Shown here: positions 8,263 to 17,490 of the stretch, one piece after another | How positions within the stretch are numbered: the first letter of the stretch is position 1 | How the letters are laid out: the number at the start of each line of letters is the position of its first letter | Origin: JAWPNA01 sp045402695 | GTDB taxonomy: Bacteria; Acidobacteriota; Polarisedimenticolia; JACPZX01; DASXTC01 | DNA length: 19,013 bases | Assembly (NCBI GenBank): GCA_045402695.1 | Contig: JAWPNA010000273.1 | Location: 1-19,013 of the forward strand | Direction: 5' to 3' | The notes under the pieces: generated by a model | The model's database searches: none | The model's input: only the letters and a program-made list of their open reading frames with translations | What the model was told of the DNA's origin: nothing | Translations under genes and position numbers: made by a program

Positions 8263-10683
8263 CTCGTATCTCAGCGCCACGATCGGGTCCACCTTCGTCG
8301 CGCGGCGGGCGGGGATGTAGCAGGCCAGCAGCGCGGCGGAGCCCAGCAGCAGGGACATGGCCAGAAAAGTCATCGGGTCGGCGGCGCTCACGTTGAACAG
8401 CAGGCTCGTCATCAGGCGCGTGAGAAGGAACGCGGCCGCCAGCCCGATCGCCAGTCCGCCCAGCGTCAGGCCCATCCCCGCGCGCAGCACGAGCCTCAGA
8501 ATCTGCCGATGCTGCGCCCCCAGGGCCATCCGGATGCCGATCTCGTGGTTTCGTTGGCTCACCAAATAGGCCATCACGCCGTAGATCCCCACGGCGGCGA
8601 GCGCCAGCGCCACCGCGGCGAATGCGCACAGCAGGAAGAGGCTGAACCGCGCGTCGGCGACGGTGTCGGCCACAACACGCTCCATCGTCTTGACCGCGAA
8701 AAGCGGCTGCTCAGCGTCGAGTTCTAGGACGGCCTGCTGAACGACCGCAGGCAATCTCTCCGGATTGAGGTCAGCGCGGATGGCCAGGGTCATCGCGAGG
8801 CTGGGCCGCTGGGCAAGGGGGAAGTAGACCTGCTCGCGCCCCTCGACGTCGAGGCCGAACTGCTTGACGTGCTTCACCACGCCCACGATCGCGAGCCAGG
8901 GGCTGGTCGAGTCCGCGCCTCCGATCTTGATCCGTTTGCCGAGCGGCTCCTGGTCCGGCCAGTAGCGCCGTGCCATCCTCTCGTCGATGATGGCCACGCC
9001 GGGGGCCTGCCCGTCATCCTGCGCCGTGAACCAGCGGCCCTCGAGAAGGGCGACACGCATTGCCCGGAAATACTCGATGCTGATCGAGCGTTGATCGGCC
9101 TCCAGGCTTTCGTTGTCCTTGTCCCCGAGGTGGTCCTCGACCGAGATCGTTCCAGAGGAGTACGAATCGCCCATCGGCAGCTCGGAGACCGCGCCGGCGA
9201 CCATGACGCCCGGCAGCGCCGACACACGTTCGAGGAGCCGAGTGTAGAACGACGACACCTGCTCCGGCTCGGCGTACCGTGCAGGAGTGAGGCGAAGCCG
9301 CGTGGTCAGGACGTTGTGGGCATCGAACCCTGGGTCGACGCTCAGGAGCCTCGAGAAGCTGAGGATCATCAATCCGGCCCCCACAAGAAGCACGAGCGAC
9401 AGCGCCACCTGCGACACGACCAGGATGTCGCGGATGCGCCTGCCGCGGCCTCCGGCGGAGGCGCGGCCGCCGCCTTCCTTCAGCGCCTCGTTCAGATGGG
9501 GGCGCGAGATCTGCACGGCCGGAGCGAGACCGAAGGCCAGTCCGGTGAGGAGCGAAACGCCGAGCGTGAAGAGCAGAACCCCTCCGTCGATCGCGACCTC
9601 TCCGGCGCGCGGCAAATGGGTCGAACCGAACGCGAGTACCGCATCCACGCCCCAGAAAGCCAGCAGCAGTCCCAGCGCGCCGCCTCCGGCCGCCAGCAGG
9701 CAGCTCTCCGTCAGAAGCTGGCGAATCAGGCGCGCGCGACCGGCTCCCAAGGCGGTGCGGATGGCCACCTCTCTCTCGCGTTCGGAGGCCCGCGCGAGCA
9801 TCAGGTTGGCCACGTTGGCGCAGGCGATCAGCAGCACGAAGCCGACGGCCGCCAGGAGGACGAGAAGCGCCGGACGCGTCCGCCCGACCAGCTCCTCTTG
9901 AAGAGGGACGAGGTTGATGCCCCACCCGCCGTCCTTGTAATTGTCGGGATATTGTTCCTCCAGCCGCCGCGCGACGGTGCTGATCTCCGCCGCGGCGCGT
10001 GGGAGCTCAATTCCGGGCCTCAGTCGCGCGACGACCCTGAGATAGTGCGAACCGCGGTCGTTGTCGGCCAAATCGATCGTCAGCGGCGTCCAGATTTCGA
10101 CCGATGAGCTCGGGTAGGCGAACCCCGCCGGCATGACGCCGACGATCGTGTGGGGCAATCCGTCGATGATCACCTTCTTGCCCAGCGCGCCGGTCTCTCC
10201 TCCGAAGCGCCTCGTCCACAAGCCTTGGCTCAGCACGGCCACCCGCGCCGCGCCCGGCTTCTCCTCCTCGGCCAAGAACCCGCGGCCGATCACGGGGGGC
10301 ACGCCCAGGGTCGAGAACAACTCGGAGGAGACCCTCGCGCCCTGCGCCCACTCAGGCTTGTCGCCGCCCGAGATGTTGAAGCTGACGAAGGCGTGGGCGC
10401 CGATGCTCGAGAAGAGGCTCGTCTCCTTCTTGTAGTCCACGAACTCCGGCTGGGAGACGCTGAGCTGGGGGAGGCCCCACTTCAGGAGCTGCCCCCAGAC
10501 GATGACCAGCCGTTCCGGTTCCTCGTAGGGGAGCGGCCGCAGTAGCACTCCATTCACCACGCTGAAGATGGCCGTATTGGCGCCGATGCCGAGGGCGAGG
10601 GTGGCGACCGCGATCGCCGTGAAGGCGGGGCTCTTGAAGAGCATCCGCGCGCCATACTTGAGGTCCTGCCAGATCGTCTCCAT
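8260..10683 (-). CDS. Permease C, ADOP-type MacB/FtsX permease
   Basis: The 807-residue product is the first permease after the phosphatase gene, from which it is separated by 2 bases. TM1 spans about 21-45, periplasmic domain 1 runs to about 268, TM2 is at about 272-295 (ACANVANLMLAR), and the first coupling loop reads EREVAIRTALGAGRARL (from 303). TM3-TM4 end near 400; TM5 lies near 430-455 and is followed by GLMILSF, lacking the basic residue seen after TM5 in most siblings (GLLLRSF in D). The last 128 residues carry HEIGIRMALGAQHRQI and PARRATKVDP, ending ALRYE. The ATG at 10683 gives METIWQDLKYG; its ribosome binding site GAGGAG is inside the last codons of the phosphatase gene, so translation is probably coupled to it. 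The substrate is unknown. Confidence 0.95.
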   Translation of the reverse strand: METIWQDLKYGARMLFKSPAFTAIAVATLALGIGANTAIFSVVNGVLLRPLPYEEPERLVIVWGQLLKWGLPQLSVSQPEFVDYKKETSLFSSIGAHAFVSFNISGGDKPEWAQGARVSSELFSTLGVPPVIGRGFLAEEEKPGAARVAVLSQGLWTRRFGGETGALGKKVIIDGLPHTIVGVMPAGFAYPSSSVEIWTPLTIDLADNDRGSHYLRVVARLRPGIELPRAAAEISTVARRLEEQYPDNYKDGGWGINLVPLQEELVGRTRPALLVLLAAVGFVLLIACANVANLMLARASEREREVAIRTALGAGRARLIRQLLTESCLLAAGGGALGLLLAFWGVDAVLAFGSTHLPRAGEVAIDGGVLLFTLGVSLLTGLAFGLAPAVQISRPHLNEALKEGGGRASAGGRGRRIRDILVVSQVALSLVLLVGAGLMILSFSRLLSVDPGFDAHNVLTTRLRLTPARYAEPEQVSSFYTRLLERVSALPGVMVAGAVSELPMGDSYSSGTISVEDHLGDKDNESLEADQRSISIEYFRAMRVALLEGRWFTAQDDGQAPGVAIIDERMARRYWPDQEPLGKRIKIGGADSTSPWLAIVGVVKHVKQFGLDVEGREQVYFPLAQRPSLAMTLAIRADLNPERLPAVVQQAVLELDAEQPLFAVKTMERVVADTVADARFSLFLLCAFAAVALALAAVGIYGVMAYLVSQRNHEIGIRMALGAQHRQILRLVLRAGMGLTLGGLAIGLAAAFLLTRLMTSLLFNVSAADPMTFLAMSLLLGSAALLACYIPARRATKVDPIVALRYE

Positions 10684-10685
10684 GA

Positions 10686-11915
10686 TCAGCGCTCCTCGGA
10701 CGCGGACGCTTCCGCGCGCACCGCCACCGTCAGCACGGTCACGTCGTCCTGAGTGCCCCCGGGACAAAACCTCGCCAGGGCCGCGGCGATCCGCTCATTG
10801 ATTGCGGCCGGCTGGAGGTGTCTGCTGCCGGCCAGCAGTTCCATCAAACGCGGCTCGCCGAACTCCATGTCGCGTTCGTCGCGCGCCTCCGTGACGCCGT
10901 CGGTGAACAGCACGAGGCGATCTCCCGGTTCGAGCGTCACATCGTCCTGCCGGCAGCTCCACTCGGAGGCGATGCCGAGGACGCGCCCACCGGAAAGCAG
11001 GCGGAGATGCGTGCCGTCTCGGCGCAATAGAATCGGTGGATTGTGGCCCGCGCCAGCGTAGACGAGCCGGCGCGTCGAGGCGTCGAGAAGACCGTAGAAC
11101 AAGCTGATGAACCGGTCTGAAGGGATGTTGTCGCAGATGATCCGATTGACGCGCGCGCACAAATCGCTTGGCTGCATCGAGGCCGAGGCGCACGCCCTCA
11201 CCGCCGCCTGCAGGTTCGACATCAGCAACGCGGCCGACATGCCCTTGCCCGCCACGTCGGCGATGCAGAACGCGGCGTGATCATCATCGAACTTCAGGAC
11301 ATCGTAATAGTCACCGCTCACGACGAGCGCAGGCTGCCAGAGTCCGGCGATCGTGAACCCTCGCAACTGTGGCGTCTCGCGCGGCAGGAGCCCTCTCTGC
11401 ATGTCGCGAGCATGCGCGATCTCCTCGCTGATGATGGCGAGCGATGCGTCCAGCTTCTGATTCCTGCGATGAGCACGGCCCTGCGCGATCTGATCGCGCA
11501 GGATCGTCAGCAGCCGGGCGTTGTCCCATGGCTTCTGCACGAAGTCACCCACGCCTCTGTGGATCGCCTCGACCGCGAGCTCGACGTTGCTCCAGGCGGT
11601 CATGACCACCACGGGCAGCGTTGAGTCGAGTGCGTGGACTTGCGCCAGCAGATCGAGCCCTTCGCGCCCGGATGTCGTGTCGCGCGCGTAGTTGAGATCC
11701 ATCAGGAGGAGATCGAAGTCCTGCGCTTCGAGGGCTTTGATCACCGCCAGGGGCGAGACGGCAGTGTGGATTTGGTAACCCTCCCTCTTGAGCAGGAGGC
11801 TGAGCGCTTCTAGGACGTCCGGCTCGTCATCGGCAATCAAGGCGCGCGCGGCACCCACTTCCGGCACGGCACCCACTTCCGGCACGGTCCTGGTGTCCCG
11901 ACAGAGCATCTCCAT
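10686..11915 (-). CDS. Response-regulator receiver domain fused to SpoIIE/RsbU-type PP2C serine phosphatase
   Basis: This 409-residue soluble protein has a receiver domain at about 24-145 and a PP2C phosphatase domain at about 180-402. Receiver residues are complete: acidic pair D29/D30, phosphoacceptor D73, T106 and K128 (VQKPW), in a style like NtrC-type receivers. The phosphatase shows SGDYYDV (D202), IADVAGKGMSAALLM (D220), FTDGVTEA (D339) and QDDVTV (D390, D391), the usual metal-binding acidic residues. A helical linker lies between (about 146-178). In the family, phosphorylation of the receiver switches dephosphorylation of an anti-anti-sigma (STAS) protein. No kinase or STAS gene is in the window. 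The ATG at 11915 follows the fused stop/Shine-Dalgarno of permease B; an open frame extends further upstream but overlaps permease B. The N-terminus holds a perfect duplication (VPEVGA twice). The target is unknown; the location suggests control linked to this exporter operon. Confidence 0.95.
   Translation of the reverse strand: MEMLCRDTRTVPEVGAVPEVGAARALIADDEPDVLEALSLLLKREGYQIHTAVSPLAVIKALEAQDFDLLLMDLNYARDTTSGREGLDLLAQVHALDSTLPVVVMTAWSNVELAVEAIHRGVGDFVQKPWDNARLLTILRDQIAQGRAHRRNQKLDASLAIISEEIAHARDMQRGLLPRETPQLRGFTIAGLWQPALVVSGDYYDVLKFDDDHAAFCIADVAGKGMSAALLMSNLQAAVRACASASMQPSDLCARVNRIICDNIPSDRFISLFYGLLDASTRRLVYAGAGHNPPILLRRDGTHLRLLSGGRVLGIASEWSCRQDDVTLEPGDRLVLFTDGVTEARDERDMEFGEPRLMELLAGSRHLQPAAINERIAAALARFCPGGTQDDVTVLTVAVRAEASASEER
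10692..10697 (-). promoter_or_regulatory. Ribosome binding site of permease C inside the phosphatase gene
   Basis: The minus strand reads GAGGAG, which encodes the Glu-Glu before the final Arg of the phosphatase and lies 8 bases before the permease C ATG. The phosphatase TGA ends 2 bases before that ATG, which favours coupled translation. Confidence 0.75.
11850..11885. repeat. Perfect tandem duplication, two 18-bp units, in the 5' end of the phosphatase gene
   Basis: The units at 11850-11867 and 11868-11885 are identical. On the coding strand they encode VPEVGA twice (residues 11-22), just before the receiver domain. The repeat keeps the frame, so copy-number change would lengthen or shorten the N-terminal tail without breaking the gene. 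Confidence 0.95.
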
Positions 11916-11919
11916 CGTG

Positions 11920-11926
11920 CCTCCTA
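11920..11926 (-). promoter_or_regulatory. Fused stop codon/Shine-Dalgarno between permease B and the phosphatase gene
   Basis: The minus strand reads TAGGAGG. The TAG ends permease B and AGGAGG serves the phosphatase gene, with a CACG spacer to its ATG. It has the same form and the same 8-base gap as the junctions between permeases, so the phosphatase uses what looks like a permease junction. Confidence 0.85.
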
Positions 11927-14356
11927 CTCGTACCTCAGCGCTGTGGTCGGATCGACGCGCGTGGCGCGGCGCGCGGGGATGTAGCAGCCGAACAACGCCA
12001 CCGCTCCCAGCAGGAGAGGGACGCCGGCGAACGTCAGCGGGTCGGCGGATGAAACGCCGAACAACAGGCTCGAGAGCAGGCGCGTGACGCCGAAGGAGAC
12101 GAGCAGGCCGAGGACGGCGCCGGCGAGCGTCATCCGCATCCCCTGGCTGATCGTCATCAGGAGGATGTCGGCCGGCCTTGCGCCCAGCGCCAGCCTGATG
12201 CCGATCTCGCGGGTGCGCTGGCTCACGCTGAAGGCCAGCATGGCGTAGAGGCCCACGGCCGCCATCAACAGGGCCAGCAGGCCGAATGCTCCCAGCAGCA
12301 TCCCGCCGATCCGCTGAGGGATCATGGCCGCATAAGTGCTTGCCTCCAGCGTCCTCACCCCGAAGACCGGCAACTCCGGGTCGAGCCTCTGGATCTCCTG
12401 CGTGACCGACGCGGCCAGACTCAATGGATCGGTCGAGGCGCGCACGTGCAGAGTCGTGTCGGTGCGGTAGAACTGTAGGACCGGTAGATAGACGTAAGGT
12501 GCCGGGCGTTCGTCGAGCGACTTGTGCTTGATGGTGCGGGCCACGCCCACCACCGTCGCCCACTTGCCGAAGATCCCGATCCTCTTGCCCAGGGCGTCTC
12601 CCTCTGGCCAGTAGCGTTGCTCCAGCGCCTCGTTGATGACGGCCACGGTGAGGGCTTCACGGTCGTCGCTAGGGGTGAACTCTCGCCCGCGGAACACCGG
12701 GATCTCCAGCGTGGCGAAGTAATCGGGCCCGACGTTGTTGTAGTAGGCCTGCGGAGACTCGGCCGGCGCGGGCTGGCGGCCTTCGATCGTAAACGAGGTC
12801 GAGCTGGTTCCCTGCACGCCGAGCGGGATCTTGCGGGCCAGGGTGACGTTCTTCACGCCAGGCAACGCCCGCGCGCGCTCGAGGACCTGGGCGAGAAGCA
12901 TCGGACCGCGCGTCTCGTCGTAGCCGTTCGGGAAGAGATCCAGGGAAGCAAGCAGCACACCCTTGCTCCTGAAGCCGGGATCGAACGACCGCGCCTGGCT
13001 CAGGCTCCTCGCCAAGAGGCCGGCGCAGATCAGCAGCACCAGCGAGAGGCCGACCTGCGCCACAACCAGGGAGCCGCGCAGGCGTGACTTGCGCCGTCCA
13101 CCGGCCAGCGCGCCGGCCTCATCCTTCAGCGCCCCCGCCAGATCGATGCGCGTGGCCTGGAGCGCCGGGATCAGCCCGATCAGCGCGCCGGTGACCATGG
13201 AGACGATCAGCGTGAACCCGAAGACGCTCCAGTCGAGATGGATCTTGAGCCCGACCGGAAGTCCCGTGGGCGGCACCAGAGCCGATAGCAGACCGGAGGT
13301 CCAGAGAGCCATGAGCCACCCGGCCGCTCCGCCCAGCAGCGACAGCATCAAGCTCTCGGTGAGAAGCTGGCGGATGAGGCGCCCGCGCCCCGCTCCCAGC
13401 GCCGCTCGTATCGTGGTCTCCCGTGCGCGCGCCGTGGCCCGCGCCAGCGTCAAGTTGGCCACGTTGGCGCAGGCGATGAGCAGCACGACGGCCACCACGC
13501 CCAGCAGCACGAGCAGCACTGGCCCCAGGATCCGTCCGGCGTCCGATTGCGAGAGTGAGGAAAGCACGACGCCCATACCCTTGCCCGTCTGCGGGAACTC
13601 GCGGCCGATCTGCTCCGCGATGTTGCGCGCCTCGGACTGCGCCTGCGCGCGCGTGACGCCCGGGGCGAGCCTGGCCATCGAGTCGAGCCAGTGGTTGCCG
13701 CGCTGTATCAGAAGGCCGGCGCCCTGCACCATCCGCTCCTGCATCATGAGCGGCACCCACGCCTCCAAGTCGAGCCCCACGTAGTTGCCGTGGAACTCGG
13801 GCGGCGTGACGCCGATGAGCGTGAAGGGGTGGTTGTTGAGCGTGATCGTCTTGCCGACGATTCCGGGATCTCCGCCGAACCGGCGCAGCCAGAGACTGTG
13901 GCTGACGACCACCACGGCATCCGCGCCGGGGACCTTGTCCTCCTCGGGAAGGAAGGTTCGTCCCGCGAGCGCCTTCACGCCCAGCACGTCGAAGTAATTG
14001 CCCGAGACGACCATCCCCCACACGCGCTCCGGCCTTTCCTGGCCGCCGAAGTTCATGGCCTGCAGGTCGTACGCGGTCAGGCCCGCAAGTGATCGGGCGC
14101 GGTCCTTAAACTCCAGGTAGTCGGGATAGGAAAGGCTGAAGTCGCCGCCGTCGGCTGACGTGGGGGTGAAGACAACCAGCCGGTCGGGGTCGGAGACGCC
14201 GGCGATCGGGTGCAGGATGATCTCGTTGATCCAGGAGAAGATCGTCGTGTTGGCGCCGATGCCGAGGGCGAGCGTGAGCACGGCGACCAGCGTGAAGCCG
14301 GGCGCCTTCAGGAGCATCCGGATTCCGTAGCGAAGATCCTGCGCGAGACTCTGCAT
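11924..14356 (-). CDS. Permease B, ADOP-type MacB/FtsX permease (second subtype)
   Basis: The 810-residue product has TM1 at about 21-45, periplasmic domain 1 to about 275, TM2 at about 278-302 (ACANVANLTLAR), TM3-TM4 to about 400, TM5 at about 428-449, a second periplasmic domain, and a C-terminal FtsX unit at about 683-810 with REIGIRLALGARPADI and PARRATRVDP, ending ALRYE. It belongs with permease E: both have GNYFD-LGVKA (119-129), TLNN/TLNH before the FT-IGV strand, and W-VP-MM. Its first coupling loop reads RETTIRAALGAG rather than KEIAIR-ALGA, a change at a position expected to face the ATPase. The ATG at 14356 is 8 bases after the stop of permease A and gives MQSLAQDLRYG. It probably acts as an inner-membrane export subunit; the substrate is unknown. 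Confidence 0.95.
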   Translation of the reverse strand: MQSLAQDLRYGIRMLLKAPGFTLVAVLTLALGIGANTTIFSWINEIILHPIAGVSDPDRLVVFTPTSADGGDFSLSYPDYLEFKDRARSLAGLTAYDLQAMNFGGQERPERVWGMVVSGNYFDVLGVKALAGRTFLPEEDKVPGADAVVVVSHSLWLRRFGGDPGIVGKTITLNNHPFTLIGVTPPEFHGNYVGLDLEAWVPLMMQERMVQGAGLLIQRGNHWLDSMARLAPGVTRAQAQSEARNIAEQIGREFPQTGKGMGVVLSSLSQSDAGRILGPVLLVLLGVVAVVLLIACANVANLTLARATARARETTIRAALGAGRGRLIRQLLTESLMLSLLGGAAGWLMALWTSGLLSALVPPTGLPVGLKIHLDWSVFGFTLIVSMVTGALIGLIPALQATRIDLAGALKDEAGALAGGRRKSRLRGSLVVAQVGLSLVLLICAGLLARSLSQARSFDPGFRSKGVLLASLDLFPNGYDETRGPMLLAQVLERARALPGVKNVTLARKIPLGVQGTSSTSFTIEGRQPAPAESPQAYYNNVGPDYFATLEIPVFRGREFTPSDDREALTVAVINEALEQRYWPEGDALGKRIGIFGKWATVVGVARTIKHKSLDERPAPYVYLPVLQFYRTDTTLHVRASTDPLSLAASVTQEIQRLDPELPVFGVRTLEASTYAAMIPQRIGGMLLGAFGLLALLMAAVGLYAMLAFSVSQRTREIGIRLALGARPADILLMTISQGMRMTLAGAVLGLLVSFGVTRLLSSLLFGVSSADPLTFAGVPLLLGAVALFGCYIPARRATRVDPTTALRYE
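13458..13488. repeat. 31-bp direct repeat, copy in permease B
   Basis: Identical to 2498-2528 in permease F, and encoding the same TM2 core. A 24-base block overlapping it (13454-13477) is also identical to 9805-9828 in permease C. Confidence 0.8.
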
Positions 14357-14360
14357 CTCT

Positions 14361-14367
14361 TCTCCTA
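14361..14367 (-). promoter_or_regulatory. Fused stop codon/Shine-Dalgarno between permeases A and B
   Basis: The minus strand reads TAGGAGA. The TAG ends permease A and AGGAGA serves permease B, whose ATG follows an AGAG spacer. Confidence 0.8.
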
Positions 14368-16754
14368 TTCGTACCTGAGGGCCACCATCGGATCAACGCG
14401 CGTCGCCCGGCGCGCCGGGAGATACATCGCCAACAGCGCGACCGTGGCGAGCACCAGGGGGATCCCGGTGAATGTGACGGGGTCGATGGGGCTGATCCCG
14501 AACAGGAGACTGGACATCAATCGCGTCATCCCGGCCGCTCCTGCCAGCCCCAGCGCCGCCCCCAGGCCCGTCAGCGACATGCCGTGGCGGAGGACCATGG
14601 CCAGCACATCCTGGCGGCGGGCGCCCAGCGCCATGCGGATCCCGATCTCGTGAGTGCGCTGCGCCACGGAGAACGAGAGGACTCCGTAGATCCCCACCGC
14701 GGAGAGGAAAAGGGCGAAGCCGGCGAACACTCCCGCCAGCGACATCGCGAGCCGGCGGCTCTTCACCGACGCGGCGACGACCTCGTCCATCGTCCTCACC
14801 CTGGTCACCGGCTGGTCCTTGTCCACCGCAAGAACCTGCTGGCGCACGGGGCCGGCCAGCGCCGCGGCGGATGACGCCGACCTGGCCACGATCGTCAAGC
14901 TCCTGTCCGGCCGCTGCGTGAAGGGGAGGTAGATCTCTGCGTTGATTGCCTGATCGAGTCCTTCATGTTTGACATCGCCCACCACCCCCACCACCACCTG
15001 CCACCCGTCGGTGCCCCATTCGGCGTCGATCCGCCTGCCGATCGGGTCCTCGCCGGCGAAGAAGCGACGGGCGAACGTCTCGTTGACGATGGCCACCTTG
15101 AGGGAGTCGGGGCCGTCCTGGCTCGTGAACGACCTTCCCGCCAGCACCGGGATTCTCATCACGCGAAAATAATCGGGGCCCGCCAGCCGCAAATCGGCGA
15201 GAGGCGACTGGCCGGGCGGAAACGACTTGCCCTCGATCAGGAAGTCGCCGTTGGTGTTGCCGCCGCCTAGTGGGACGCGGCTCACCAGGCTGGCCGCCTC
15301 CACGCCCGGCAGCGACTGGACGCGCGCCAGCACCTGGTCGAAAAACCGCGCCTGATCGGAGCGCTCGGGGTACCGCGAGGGTTTGAGCACGATCTGCACG
15401 GCGACCACCCGATCCGGATCGAACCCCTTGCCCACGTTCAGCAGGCTCGAGAAGCTGCGGATCAGCAGCCCGGCGCCGATCAGGAGGATCATCGAGAGCG
15501 CCACCTCCAGCACGATCAGCGCCGCGCGAAGGCGCTGCCGCCCCGAGCCGGTGCCGGGGTGGCGGCCGGCCTCCTTGAGGGTCGCGTGCAGATCCGAGGA
15601 CGCGGCGCTGAGCGCCGGCGCCGTCCCGAACAGCAAGCCCGTGAGCACCGACAGCCCCGCGGTGTAGGCAAGCACCGTCCCGTCCAGGCGCAGCTCCCTG
15701 AGCCGCGGGATGCCGGTGCCGGTGACCGTGGCCATCAGGTCGATTCCCCACCAGGCCAGCACGATGCCGGCGGCTCCGCCCATCAATGCCAGCAGGCAGC
15801 TCTCGGTGAGAAACTGGCGCGCCAGTCGAGCGCGCCCCGCCCCCAGTGCGAGGCGGACGGCGATCTCCTTCTGCCGCGCCGCCGTGCGCGCGAGCAGGAG
15901 GTTGGCCACGTTTGTGCAGGCGATCAACAGCACGAAACCCACCGCGCCCAGGAAGATCAAGAGAGTCGGGCGGACGCCCGCGACGATCTGCTCTTGCAGG
16001 ATCTCCATGCCGGCGCCGTGATCGGTCTTGTCTTCCGCCCGCAGCCGCGCGGTGAAGGCATCCATCTCGGCGCGGGCCTGCGGCAGCGTGATGCCTTCGC
16101 GGAGCCGCCCCAGGACGTCGATGTAATGAAGGCCGCGCGGCGAGATCTCGATGTCGAGACGGAGCGGCACCGCGACGTCGGGGTTGCCGCCCAACCTGAA
16201 GTCGCGAGGCAGGACTCCGACCACGGTAAAGCTCTCACCGTCGAGCGTGATCGATTCTCCGATGACGTCGCGCAGTCCGCCGAAGCGCCGCTGCCAGAGG
16301 CTGTAGCCGATCAGGGCGACTCGCTCCGCCTGCCTCGGCTCCTCCTCGGGCGCGAAGCCGCGTCCTGCCGCAGGCTGGAGCCCCAGCATGGGCAGCAGGT
16401 TCGCGGACATCCTGAGCCCCGCGAGGCTTTCCGGATCCCCGCGGCCGGTCAGCGCGAAAGATGTGTCGAAGTGGGCGCCCAACTCCTCGAAGACGTTTTT
16501 CTGCTCGCGCCAGTCGAGGAACTCGGGATACGACGCCGGGGCCTTGTCGAGTTGCGGCTGGATGTCCCAGACGCCGACGAGCCGCCCTGGGTCCTTGTAG
16601 GGAAGCGGGCGGAGCAGGACCGTGTTGATGACACTGAAGATCGCGGTGTTCGCGCCGATGCCGAGAGCGAGGGTCAGGACCGCGACGATCGTGAACCCGG
16701 GGCGCGCGGCAAGGAGTCGCGTGCCGTATCGGAGGTCCTTCCAGAGCCCATCCA

Positions 16755-16755
<1 letters not shown>
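14365..16755 (-). CDS. Permease A, ADOP-type MacB/FtsX permease next to the ATPase gene
   Basis: The 796-residue product is the first permease of the array. TM1 is at about 21-47 (ALGIGANTAIFSV), periplasmic domain 1 runs to about 262, TM2 is at about 265-288 (ACTNVANLLLAR, with Thr where most siblings have Ala), and the first coupling loop is KEIAVRLALGAGRARL (from 296). TM3-TM4 extend to about 382, TM5 is at about 411-432, a second periplasmic domain follows, and the C-terminal FtsX unit (about 669-796) holds HEIGIRMALGARRQDV and PARRATRVDP, ending ALRYE. The ATG at 16755 overlaps the ATPase TGA by one base (TGATG) and gives MDGLWKDLRYG, matching siblings; a GTG one codon upstream is the alternative. 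The tight overlap makes it the most likely partner of the ATPase. The substrate is unknown. Confidence 0.95.
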
Positions 16756-17456
<701 letters not shown>

Positions 17457-17490
17457 CTTCTGCGCTCCTTTCGTGAAACGTGGTCGGGCC

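Noticed and set aside
11916..12563. N-terminal extension of the phosphatase reading frame into permease B
   Set aside because: The extension lacks any domain, overlaps conserved permease B codons, and the ATG at 11915 has a strong ribosome binding site directly before a complete receiver domain.
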